NCBI GenBank assembly: GCA_947579665.1
Contig: CANPUZ010000031.1
Coordinates: forward strand, 806,001 to 870,000
Origin: Sympetrum striolatum
Lineage: Eukaryota > Arthropoda > Insecta > Odonata > Libellulidae
Length of the DNA stretch: 64,000 nt
Reading direction: 5' to 3'
Under the pieces are notes generated by a model that saw nothing but the letters and a program-made list of their open reading frames with translations, made no database searches and was not told the origin of the DNA. Below are positions 38,156-49,100 of this stretch, piece by piece; positions within the stretch are counted from its first letter, which is position 1; each line of letters starts with the position of its first letter. The position numbers and the translations under genes were made by a program.

Positions 38156-39233
38156 TACGAGTAAAATGTAGCTTGCATACTGCAAGCAGAACGAAAACAC
38201 TAATTTCATGTCGGCATCATATCGGGAAGGCCGTCAAAAAAGAAAAAAAAGGATGGAAAATATTCTTAAAATTCGCTGCAATTTAATCGTCTGGCATCGA
38301 ACCTGGGTCTTAATGGTGAACTTACTATGCAGCACAACAGAAAATCACCATCTCTTACTATGTGTGAAAATTCAAGCAGATATATTGGCTCCAACTGCCT
38401 CAAACGACATCCTACTTCTCAATAATGTAAATGGCTCTCTGGAATCGAACCAAGGACGATCTAGGAAATTTAAAACACATTTTTGAAATGTATCTATGTT
38501 CTCTATCTATATGCCTAATTTCATGTTATAATATTATTGTGAAGGTGTTTAAGTTAATTCTTAAATATCGGTTAATTTACTGATTGTAGTGACGCCTGGT
38601 GTCGAACCCAGGAAATATTGGTAGCTGTGAATGCACAGTATGACTTATTAGGACCTTATCTTATTTCATACAAATTTTGAAGTCGATATCATGCCGGGAA
38701 GTACCTAAAACTTTTTACTGTTACCTCCATAAGAAATGCATGGAGGAATGTAAATGGCCCTCTGGGATCGAACCAAGGACCATCAGCGAATATGTAAAAT
38801 TCGATTATGATATATATGTATGATTTCCAACCTCTTGCCGAATTTCAAGTTTCCTTGCCATCGGGAAAGGTTCCAAAAAAAATCTTAAAAATCGCCACAA
38901 TGCATTTTAAACGGCCGATTTTTGCCTCGACCTAGCATCGAACCCAGGATATTTTCCGTGAAACTCATTTATCTTTTCGATAGATCATGACCATATATAT
39001 AGGCTCCATGAGGTTTGATTCTCTACCTATCCGGGAAGTATTTTTTAAAAATTCCCTAAAATCAAGGCAATGCATTTAAACGGGAAAAATCGGGACTTTG
39101 GGGCCCTCTGGAATCGAACCAATGACACTGAGGTTCAAAATCGCAATTTTTCTGGAGGTTACACGTTATGGCCAATATGTCGTAAAAATTTCAGGTCATT
39201 GACGATTGTGGTTTAGCCTGTGAATTTGTATCC
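38156..39233 (-). repeat. Block 27, reverse, cap A
   Basis: Six modules; M5 box is AATCGAACC, with the remaining cores intact. Separated from block 26 by only about 18 bases of CTAT/AGGTA sequence. Confidence 0.85.
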
Positions 39234-39368
39234 TCGCTATATATATATATGGATACATGAATGAATCCGGAGAAGCATCTATATATAATAGATATATGAA
39301 TGAATCCGGAGAAGCATCTATATATAATAGATATCCGGAGAAACGTCTATATATAATAGATATATATA
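39234..39368. repeat. Junction with three CCGGAGAA motifs
   Basis: Three tandem copies of an about 45-bp unit (ATGAATCCGGAGAAGCATCT then ATATATAATAGATA), the last with the CGTCT variant. Confidence 0.8.
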
Positions 39369-40476
39369 TACGAGTAAAATGTTGCTTGCATACTGCAAGC
39401 ACATCGACAACACAAATTTTTTGTCGGCATCACATAGAGTGAGCCTCAAAAGAAAAAAAATGGATGGAAAATATTCTTAATTTCCACTGCAATTTATTCG
39501 TCTGGCATCGAACCCAGGTCTTCCCGGTCATACATTCTATGCAGCACCTTAGAAGATCACCATCTCTAACTATATGTGAAAATTCAAGTAGATACTTTAA
39601 CTGCAACTGCCTCAAACGACGTCCTACTTTTCCCTTATATTCCCATGAGAAAAACGTTAATATGCTCTGGCATCAAACCCAGGAATAGTACTGGCTTATG
39701 AACATTTTTTTCTAAAACCAATTCATTTCATATATCTTCCAGCCAAGTACGAACTTCCTATCATTTCGATAAAGGCATCAAAAAAATGATGAAATATTAA
39801 CCCAATGTATTTTAAACGGGAAAAATATTTGCCGGCCGGCATCGAACCCGGAACTTTCTGGTAAAACTTCCTATGCAACATAATAGAAGATCACTATCTC
39901 TAACTATGTGTGAAAATTCAAGCAGAAATATTGGCTGCAACTGCCTCAAACGACGACTTACTTTTTCATTATATTCCTTATGAGAGAAATGTTAATGTGC
40001 TCTGGCATCGAACCCAGGAATAGTACGGGCTTATGAAATTTTTTTTCTTAAACCAATTCTTAATATATATCTTCCAGCTGAGCAAAAAGTTCCTAACATT
40101 CCGATAAGTGCATCAAAAAAAATAATTAAAAACAATCCCCATGCATTTTAAATGCGGGATTTTTGCATCGTCCTAGCATCGAACCCAGGACGTTCCTATT
40201 CGTAGTCATTAATGTTTTTAATAGTTTTTGACCATATCTGTAACCTCCTTGAATTTCGATTCTTTACCTGTCCGGGAAGTATTATTTAAAAAATTTTTAA
40301 AATCGCCACCATGTATCCTTATGGAGAAAATCGGGACTTTGGGGCCTTCTGGAATCGAACCCATGAGACCGAGGTTCAAAGTCGGCTTTTTCCTGGAGGT
40401 TACACGTCATGGCCATAACGTCGTAAAAATTTCAAGTCGGTGGCACTTGTGGAACATGGTTAGAATTTTGATCCCC
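39369..40476 (-). repeat. Block 28, reverse, cap B, type II
   Basis: Type II middle with alternating CCTATGCAACATAA and CTATTCCTATGAGAG-like dimers. Box cores near 39508, 39675 (CATCAAACC), 39842, 40009, 40181 and 40353. Confidence 0.8.
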
Positions 40477-40495
40477 TATATTATCTTATATCTAT

Positions 40496-41595
40496 TACGA
40501 GTTAAATGTTGCTTGCATACTGCAAGCACATCGATAACAAAAGTTTTTTGTCGGCATCACATAGAGTGAGTCCTCAAAAGAAAAAAAAATGGATGGAAAA
40601 TATTCGTAATTTCCGCTGCAATTTATTCGTCTGGCATCGAACCCAGGACTTCCCGGTCATACTTACTATGCATTACCATAGAAGATCACCATCTGTAACT
40701 ATGTGTGAAAATTCAAGTAGAAAAATTAACAGCAACTGCCTCAAACGACGTCCTACGTTTCCCTTATATTCCTTATGAGAGAAATGCTAATGAGCTCTGG
40801 CATCGAACCTAGGAATATTACGGTGTTATCTAAATTTATTTCTAAAACCATTTCTTTTCATACATCTTCCAGCCGAGTATGAACTTCCTATCATTTCGAT
40901 AAGTGCATCAAAAAATAATGAAATACTAAACCAATGTATTTTAAACGGGAGACAAATTTGCCGCCCGGCATCGAACCCAGGTCTTCCCGGTCATACTTAC
41001 TATGCAGCACCATAGAAGATCACCATCTGTAACTATGTGTGAAAATTCGAGCAGAAATATTGGCTTCAACTGCCTCAAACGACGACTTACTTTTCCCTTA
41101 TATTCCTTATGAGAGAAATGTTAATGTGCTCTGGCATCGAACCCAGGAATAGTACGGGCTTATGAAATTTTTTTTCTTAAACCAATTCTTAATATATATC
41201 TTCTAGCTGAGCGAAAAGTTCCTTACAGTCCGGTAAGTGCATCAAAAAAATTAATGAAAAACTATCCCCATGCATTTTAAATGCGGGATTTTTGCATCGT
41301 CCTAGCATCGAACCCAGGAGGTTCTCATTAGTAGTCATTAATGTTTTTAATAGTTCTTGACCATATCTGTAAGCTCCTTGAATTTCGATTCTCTACATGT
41401 CCAAGAAGTATTATTTAAAAAAATTTGAAAATCGCCACCATGTATCCTTAGGGAGAAAATCGGGACTTTGGGGCCTTCTGGAATTGAACCCATGACACCG
41501 AGGTCCAATATCGGCTTTTTCCTGGAAGTTACACGTCATGACCATAACGTCGTAAAAATTTCAAGTCGGTGGCACTTGTGGAACATGGTTAGACT
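40496..41595 (-). repeat. Block 29, reverse, cap B, type II, interrupted
   Basis: Closely related to block 28. Its cap B is split by the 396-bp insert at 41596-41991; the rest of the cap (GACTTTTGATCCCCAG) resumes at 42001. Confidence 0.8.
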
Positions 41596-42004
41596 CGTTA
41601 GGTACACTCATGTAGTATATTTGCCCGATGTTACTCGTTTGAGTCTAGAGGACAAGTGATCTGGCTCTTACAAATAAAGTACACACATTAATACTAGCGA
41701 AATATGTTTAGGTGGTGCTCAAGATGGGGGGTTTTTCTGCAGGAAAATATTTACCAAGAAGTATATGTCTAAGTCTATTATCTAAATTTAACCTAAGTTA
41801 CTAAGTATTATACAATAGCAATGTAAGTATAAAATTTGCGAATGATGAACAGTCATCAACAGTAATCTATATAATAATAAAAGTAGGAGCGGAAAGGTTT
41901 TTTTTTTTTTTAAATTTTGTTTTATTTTTTAATTTTTTTTTACTTTTTGTTATATTTATTTTTTTTTATTGTTTTTCTTTTTTTTTTTTTCACATGGTTA
42001 GACT
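41583..42004 (+). mobile_element. 396-bp retroposon-like insertion with 13-bp target-site duplication
   Basis: ACATGGTTAGACT occurs at 41583-41595 and again at 41992-42004, and the uninterrupted version exists in other cap B copies. The inserted 41596-41991 ends in about 90 bases of T-rich sequence and contains no open frame or B box that I can support. The long duplication points to target-primed (non-LTR machinery) insertion. The family is not recognised. Confidence 0.7.
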
Positions 42005-42028
42005 TTTGATCCCCAGTGTATATATATA

Positions 42029-43107
42029 TACGAGTAAAATGTTGCTTGCATACTGCAAGCAGATCGACAACACTAATTTCATATCGGCATTATATCGGGA
42101 CGGTCCTCAAAAGAAAAAAAAAAAGGATTTAATTTTTTCTTAAAATTCGCTGGAATTTCATCGTCTGGCATCGAACCCGGGTCTTTTTGGTGAAATTTCT
42201 ATGCAGCACATCAGAAGATCATCTTCTCTAAATACGTGTGAAAATTCAAGCAGAAATATTGGCTGCAACTGCCTCAAACGAAGACCTACTTTTCACGAAT
42301 GTTAATAGCTCTCTGGATTCGAACCAAGGACGATCTAGGAAAAATAAAATATGTTTTCGAAATGTATCTGTATGTTCTATATATATGCCGAATTTCAAGT
42401 TTTAATATTATTGGGAAGGGGTTCAAAATAATTCTTAAAAATCGGATCAGTTACTGATTGTAGAGACGCCTGGTGTCAAAACCTGGACGTATTGGAAGCT
42501 GTGAATGCACAAAATGACTTGCTAGGACTTCATCTAATTTCATACGTAGTTTGAAGTGGATATCATACCGGGAAGTACCTAAAATGTGTTTCCGTTATCC
42601 CCATAAGAAATGCATTGTGGAGTGCGAATGGCCCTCTGGGATCGAACCAAGGACCATCAGCGAATATGTAAAATTTGATTATGAAATATATTTATGATTT
42701 CTAACCCCATGCCAAATTTCAAGTTTCCATGCATTCGGGAAGGGGTCCAAAAAAAATCTTAAAAATCGCCACAATGCATTTTAAACGGCCGATTTTTGCC
42801 CCGACCTAGCATCGAACCCAGGATATTCTCCGTAAAAATCGTTTATGTTTTCGGTAGATCTTGTTCATATATATAGGCTCCTTGAGTTTTGATTCTCTAC
42901 CTATCCGGGAAGTATTTTTTTTTAATTCCCGAAGATCAAAGCAATGCATTTAAACGGAAAAAATCGGGACTTTGGGGCCCTCTGGAATCGAACCCATGAC
43001 ACTGATGTTCAAAATCGCAATTTTTCTGGAGGTTATACGTTATGGCCAATATGTCGTAAAAATTTCAAGCCATTGACGCTATTGGTTTAGCCTGTGAGTT
43101 TGTATCC
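42029..43107 (-). repeat. Block 30, reverse, cap A
   Basis: Six modules; closely matches inverted block 6, including the mutated M4 (GTGTCAAAACCTGG). Last block before the DNA transposon. Confidence 0.85.
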
Positions 43108-43214
43108 TCTCTATATATATATATATATATATGATATATGAATGAATCCGGAGAAGCATCTATATATAATAGAAGATATAAGTATATCCGGAGAAGCGTC
43201 TATATATAATAGAT
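43108..43214. repeat. Junction with (TA)n and two CCGGAGAAGC motifs
   Basis: (TA)n, ATGAATCCGGAGAAGCATCT, then TATCCGGAGAAGCGTCTATA ending ATAATAGAT. The DNA transposon starts directly afterwards. Confidence 0.8.
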
Positions 43215-43665
43215 TAGGATGGTCCTTATTTTCGAAAGTTTGAAATTCTTTCGGGACGCCCCCTAAAGTTGTTCCATTTGGTTAGAAAATAAATCGTGTG
43301 AAATATTATTTAAATCGGATAACGGTAAGACGTGCCGCATCGCACTTAAAGTTTATAATTTTCAACATTTTTGGCCTTTTTTCGAACATCACAGGAGATA
43401 ACGGAGCCTTCCCATATTTCAACTGTTTTGATTTTTCTACCAATGCATTGTTAGACATTAACTGTGATTTTCGCAAAATATTAATTAGATCTGCCAAGTA
43501 GTTCTCGAGATTCAGCCCAAATAGAGAGCGCGCGCCGTACAAGTGGCGCCGTTCACTAGGCGCCTCCGCTCGAATCTCGCCGCCTTGTATTCTATCTTGT
43601 TTCTATAGCTCTAATCAATTTTTACCATATTTTCAGCATAGCGTAGGTTAAAGACCTAATTATAT
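43215..43665 (+). repeat. Left terminal inverted repeat
   Basis: Matches the reverse complement of 51261-51732. Shared landmarks: TTCTTTCGGGACGCCCCCTA, GATAACGGTAAGACGTGCCG, GAGAGCGCGCGCCGTACAAG and CTAATTATAT at the inner edge. Confidence 0.85.
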
Positions 43666-43839
43666 GTTATATACTTTAAAATTTTGAAGTTAACTATAAA
43701 TAAAATAATGAAAATTATTTTATTCCGGTATGGATATTGAAAGCTAGTTTTTGGTCTTCTTAGGTTTTGTAAATTAATTGAGGCCGTTTGAGGATAAAAA
43801 ATGCAATATATATTTTTATTAATGCATAATTCTAAAATT

Positions 43840-45700
43840 CTTGGGCCAGCGTTGTTCTATTGCAGTCTGGGAATTTCCGTACGTATTCACGCACGACTTT
43901 TAGCACAAATTGTTTTTGTTTCATTTTTCGTTACTTTTTCGTTGAATTCCTCCATCAACTTAACCCCTCTTTCTGCACAGTCGTTGACGACTTTCAATTC
44001 TTTCACTATCTCAAATCTTTGTTTGTATCTTTCGTCATCTAGCCACAGTTGTGGATCCTTGGACAAAAATTACATAGAAATATTATATCTTTTAAAAAAT
44101 GACTTACATTCTCAACAAATGAAATTTTCAAGTCCTTTTTCTATGAATTGGCATTCGTTTGTATGTCTGTATGGTATGTCGTTTGGGTGTACTGAAGGTC
44201 TTTTTGTGGAATAATATGAAAAATCGCTGAAGCTTGTTTCCAAAGCTTTTACCATTAGTAGTTTTATATTCATCGATACCTTCTCATCGAAGAATTCTAA
44301 GGTCGCATTTTCTTGTGCAAGGTGCCACAAATGTTGCAGAATTTGTTCATTGTGGCCACAGAAACAACATTGCTTTTTCTACTGCAGTCATATAAATTTT
44401 TTAAACACGTCATATCTTTTCTAGGAGCCTCCCTGGCATTTGGCGCTGTAATCCAGCCCTCCAGGTACAGGCTTACTACAAATATGCAGACATAGCGTAT
44501 TACACCTACTTCTTCAGTAGATATGGCAAACTCATGACGAAAATGAAATATTTTTAAGGAATACAGTACTTTTGACATCCACGTAGCATGGTACAACGCA
44601 CCGGGGACGCGAAATTATATCCCTCGTTGAGGTACTCCTCCCATAAAAATAACGGTTAGCTCAAGGAGCTCTCGATAGTCTTCTTTGGGATGACTATCTT
44701 GTAGATGCTGAAGCGCAAAATCTAAAATTTTTCCCGCTGTGTTCTTAAAGGATTTTCCAAATTTTTCGTCGAAAACACTCCGTAAAATTATCTCATAAAT
44801 ACGGTGCCGGCATGCTAAAAACAAAATGTCTTTTTCAAATCTTTGCTCTAATAAGAGTCAAGCGCCATTAATTCTTCCTGTGTTTGATGCAGTAGTATCG
44901 CAACAGAATCCTTGAAACTTATCAGTTTGGCCCCATTCTTCCAGCACCTGATGCACAGCAATTGCTTGAGCTCTACCACTCCCAGATGGTATACTGGGAA
45001 CCCCAAGATGTTCAGCTCCCATACAGGTTGCGATAACTGTAAACAAAGTGTAAACAAAGAAGTTGTCTATCGACAACTTCTTTGTTTACACTTTGCCTTA
45101 AATTATGATAAAGTCCAAGCATACATCCTGGTCATCCTTTTTCTCGTTCATTTAGAAGAAACAGCTGATCTTCTTCGAGGGAGATCATTTCTAAATCGTC
45201 TGAATGCACAATATCAAGAAGATCGTCAAATAATTCAAGGAACTTAGTTTCCTTTTTCTTTAGCGATTCATTCGATCTACTTGAAGATTTCTGCAATATT
45301 CTCCATTCCTGATAAAGTGACTATAGCTTCTCAATATTGCGTAGAAGTTTTCTTGTATGTATTCGCGCTTTCTACCAGAAAAAATCCACTTCCTTTACTT
45401 CTAAATTGGCACTAGTACGTAAATCTAAGTTTACTCTTCGCATATTATAAAAAAGCACTCTTAGCACTTGTCCATTCGATGGCAACTTAGAGCCAACAAT
45501 TTGATTCGTGTAGTATCCAATCAGGTAAATTCGGTCAGTAGTTCTGGTTTCCATTTCGGTAATCACTTCTGTGCATCTAAGAGAATACTTACACCGAAAG
45601 GCAGTATTTTAAGCTATTCGCTCAATGAAATCACAGCACATTCTGGTTCGCCGGTGGAGTCTGAGAAGCAAGGGTTTAGGTAATTTAAGGCAGCACTCTT
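43840..45700 (-). pseudogene. Broken transposase of an arthropod multicopy family
   Basis: Minus-strand homology is spread over several frames. From N to C terminus: about 45566-45372 (RTTDRIYLIGYYTNQIVGSK), 45057-44848 (GAEHLGVPSIPSGSGRAQAI and CDTTASNTGRINGA), 44824-44615 (FLACRHRIYEIILRSVF), 44596-44297, 44330-44112, and about 44055-43850 (NDCAERGVKLMEEFN). The FDTTSSNTGR, LACRHH and AERG motifs are typical of a transposase-like family found in many copies in aphids and other invertebrates. Frames shift between segments and again near 43905, and a 50-bp fold-back sits at 45045-45094, so the gene is dead. The family's superfamily name is uncertain to me. Confidence 0.65.
45045..45094. repeat. 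Perfect hairpin inside the transposase remnant
   Basis: 23-bp arms (45045-45067 and 45072-45094; AAAGTGTAAACAAAGAAG start) with loop TATC. One arm duplicates coding sequence in inverse, as after a template switch. Confidence 0.85.
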
Positions 45701-46165
45701 TTGTATTTTTCTGTTACAAATAATGTATCAGAATTGATGTGCAAAGTAAAATTCTAGGTTCGTCTTTTACAATCACAAATGAATCAATCAATTAATCTCG
45801 GAATCTACAATGAAAAGCTGATACATCTTTCAGAGAGGGATACCCCTGGTAATATGCCATTCCCGTAGCCAAAATAAATCATAAAAGCTGTCTGTCTGTC
45901 GAAGAGTATATCTGTAATCAACGAAGTTTCGCTATCCTTTATGCTTTGTTATTTCCTTGTAACAGTTTAGATGAAAATCCAGGCGATATTGATGATCGCT
46001 TAGCATACATGTGATACGCAAAACAGGGCATTGGGAGTTCCCATGGTTCACAAGCATTTGTTTGAAACTTGGAAGATTTATCTTATGCTTTGCTAGATGA
46101 ACGTAGATTCCCTAAAACAACATAAATTATTAATTTTTTATCTAGTAGTGTAATACAAGACAAAA
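45701..46165. other. Region between transposase and pol, no gene supported
   Basis: Probably the 5' part of the DNA transposon plus the truncated 3' end of the gypsy element. On the minus strand TGTTACAAGG at about 45963-45954 equals the first ten bases of the 5' LTR, but the match does not continue. No 3' LTR is recognisable. Confidence 0.4.
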
Positions 46166-49100
46166 TTAACGACAGCAAAATTCATAGACTCGAGCGGAGA
46201 TGCCGAGGGTTTCTCTCCCCCTGTAAGGGCTAAGCCGCTCGATGTGGACCACCTTTGGTTTCGTCTTAGGCGTTAACCGGATCCTGTACACGATGTCGTT
46301 GATCCGCTTCATGACTCTGTATGGGCCGTCCCAGGGTCTCTGAAGTTTTGGACTTCGTCCCTTTCTTCTCTGTGGTTGATACAACCACACCATATCACCT
46401 TCTTCATAGGGGCTAACTGTCGGTTTCCGGTCAAGTCTCATCTTCGTCCTGTCACTGCACATCTTCAGTTTATCCCTGACGAAATTGTGGATGACTCTTA
46501 GTCGGTCTACTAGTTGACCGACATATTCCGGAAGTTTAAGTTGTCGGTCCTCTTCTTCAGTTGTTGGAACGCCAAAAATCAAGTCAACAGGGAGTCTCAT
46601 TTCTTTTCCGGTCAGTAACATGGTAGGAGTGTAACCAGTAGCCTCATGTTGAGAACTTCTATACGCCAACAAGAAAAGTGGTATCAAACTGTCCCAGTTT
46701 CGTTGGTTCCGGTCTACAAACATTGACAGGTACTGGTTCACGGTGCGGTTGTGTCTTTCCACCATGCCATTTGACTGAGGATGTAAAGGCGTAGTCCTGG
46801 TCTTCTTGACTCCCAATTTATCCATCAAGTGCTTCCATAACTCCGATTCAAAGTTTCGTCCTTGATCGGTGTGAACTTCCAAGGGCACTCCGTGGCGGCA
46901 TATTACATGCTCCAACAGAGCTTCGCCTACAGTAGCTGCGTCTTGACTAGGGAGTGGAACGATCTCCGGCCATTTCGAGAAGTAGTCCATTGCCACCATT
47001 AGATATCTATTGCCGGAATTCGTCATTGGAAATGGACCCGAAATATCCACCGCTACACGTTCCCACGGTGCTCCCGAGATGTATTGCATCATTTTTCCAC
47101 GCGATCTAGTTCTTGGACCCTTTTTCGATGCGCACAAATCGCATCGTTTGCACCACTGTTCTACATCTTCACGGTAATTTGCCCAATAGAACCGGTCTCT
47201 TACTCGTGCGAGCGTCCTGTTGACACCAAAATGACCTCCGGTTCGACTGTCGTGAAGCTCCGTTAGCACAGTGTCCACTAAATCCCGAGGGACGATGGTC
47301 TGATTGGTGACAGTTTTTCCATCCGCGCTTTCCCACTTCCGGATTATCACGTCTTCACACATACTTAAGGAGTCCCACTGCAACCAGTATGCTTTCACAA
47401 CTGGTCCATATCTCGAAATCTCTTGCCAGCTTGGTCGATGTCTGCTGTCCAACCATCGTCTGACAATTTCCAAATCTGGGTCATCTCGTTGTTTCTGAAT
47501 CACGGTGTTCTTGGTAATTTCTGAGTCAACCTCCGTAAAAGCTCTGACCGTTATTCTGTTGAGCACTTCCCTATTCGCAGCGTCTTCTTTTGCTTCTTGC
47601 CGGGTACAAAATTTGCATGACTTTTCTGCGCAGGGTCTTCTCGACAGGGCATCGGCGTTGTTGTGGCTTTTACCTCTGCGGTACTGGATATCGAATTCAT
47701 ACGTTTGTAACCTTTCCAGCCAACGAGCTAATTGACCCTCCGGGTTCTTGAAGTTTAGCAACCACTGTAGGGCAGAATGGTCCGTCCGAATCAGGAACTT
47801 CCTTCCATACAGGAAAGTGTGGAAATGATCAACCGCTTTCACAATGGCAAGAAGCTCCTTCCTCGTAGTGCAGTAGTTCTTTTCTGCCTTTCCAAGAGTC
47901 TTGCTGAAATAGGCGATGACAGTCTCTTCTTTGTTTTGCATTTGCGAAAGAACGGCGCCAACGCCATGATGAGACGCATCAGTGTCCAACACAAAAGGGC
48001 TGTTATCCACTGGGTAAGCCAAAATCGGTGCTGTAATCAGTCGTTGCTTTAATTCCTGGAATGCTTCACCACATTCGGCAGTCCAAATGAATGGTCTATT
48101 CTTTTCTGTTAAACCATGCAAAGGCTTGGCAATTTGTCCAAAATCCTTCACAAATCGTCGATAGTAGCTGCATAATCCCAAGAAACTCCTGACTTCGTGT
48201 TTGTTCTTTGGTTGTCGCCACTCCTTTACATCCTGGATTTTGGTTGGATCCGTCTCAACGCCAGCAGATGACACCACATGTCCCAGGAAACTGATCCTCT
48301 CTTGAAACAGCGTACACTTCTTCGGATTTAGCTGGAGGTGAGCGTTTCTAAGCCTCCCAAACACCGTCTTCAAATTCACAAGATGATCGTCAAAATCCTT
48401 TCCGATAATTAGGATATCGTCCAGATACACCAGGCACGATTCCCATGTAAGGCCTCTTAGAACTAACTCCATCAGTCGTTCGAACGTAGCTGGAGCATTG
48501 CATAAACCAAAGGGCATCACGTTGAATTGATATAGCCCCTTTCCTGTAGAGAATGCTGTCTTCTCTTTATCATCTTTGTGCATTTCCACCTGCCAATAGC
48601 CGCTCTTCAGATCAAGCGTTGTAAACCATTTAGCTTTGGATAACGTGTTGAGAATGTCATCAATTCGAGGTAGTGGAAAACTGTCTTTCTTGGTGACGTC
48701 GTTCAGTCTCCTGTAGTCCACGCAGAATCGCATAGATCCGTCCTTCTTTGTGACCAACACCACCGGAGATGACCATGGACTGTTGGATTCTTCGATCACA
48801 CCATCCTCCAACATGCTTTGTATAGACTCGTTCAATTCGTGCTGTTTCGCGAACGGAACTCTCCGAGGTGGTTGACGAATAGGTTGCGCAGTGCCGATGT
48901 TAATTCGATGTTGTACTAGATTCGTCCGGCCCGTGATTTTGTTTGTGGCAAAGAGATCGGCTTCATCTGCAATAAACTTTATGGCTTCGTCTAATTCCTT
49001 CGAAGGAAGATGATTCCATGTCTTCTTAAAGTTATCCACAATCATTTCGATGTCTCCCGGTTTGTTGTTCCTCCTTTCCGGCTTGATGTCGCAGCGTGCC

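Larger units (their letters stand above)
8585..43214. repeat. Main B-box satellite array (blocks 1-30)
   Basis: Thirty blocks of about 1.08 kb in tandem and inverted order. In forward orientation a block reads: cap A (GGATACAAATTCACAGGC...) or cap B (GGGATCAAAAGTCTAACC...), modules M1-M6, then GATCTGCTTGCAGTATGCAA, GCAACATTTTACTCGTA. B boxes are M1 GGTTCGATTCC, M2 GGTTCGATGCT, M3 GGTTCGATCCC, M4 GGTTCGACACC, M5 GGTTCGAATCC and M6 GGTTCGATGCC. M3 and M5 share TTGAAATTCGGCAT upstream; M2 and M4 share CGATTTTTA-AT-rich-ACCCTTTCCC downstream. That supports a founding dimer. M2 and M6 are followed by T runs of 7-10 that could act as Pol III terminators. Forward blocks: 1, 4-13, 15, 23; reverse: the others; 14 and 18 are mixed. 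Confidence 0.9.

Noticed and set aside
8585..43214. CRISPR array
   Set aside because: Repeats are about 1 kb blocks with 150-176 bp modules in a eukaryotic context, with no short direct repeats separated by unique spacers and no cas genes.
45954..45963. TGTTACAAGG as the start of a 3' LTR for element 1
   Set aside because: Ten-base match to the 5' LTR start but the following sequence does not continue the match; could be chance.
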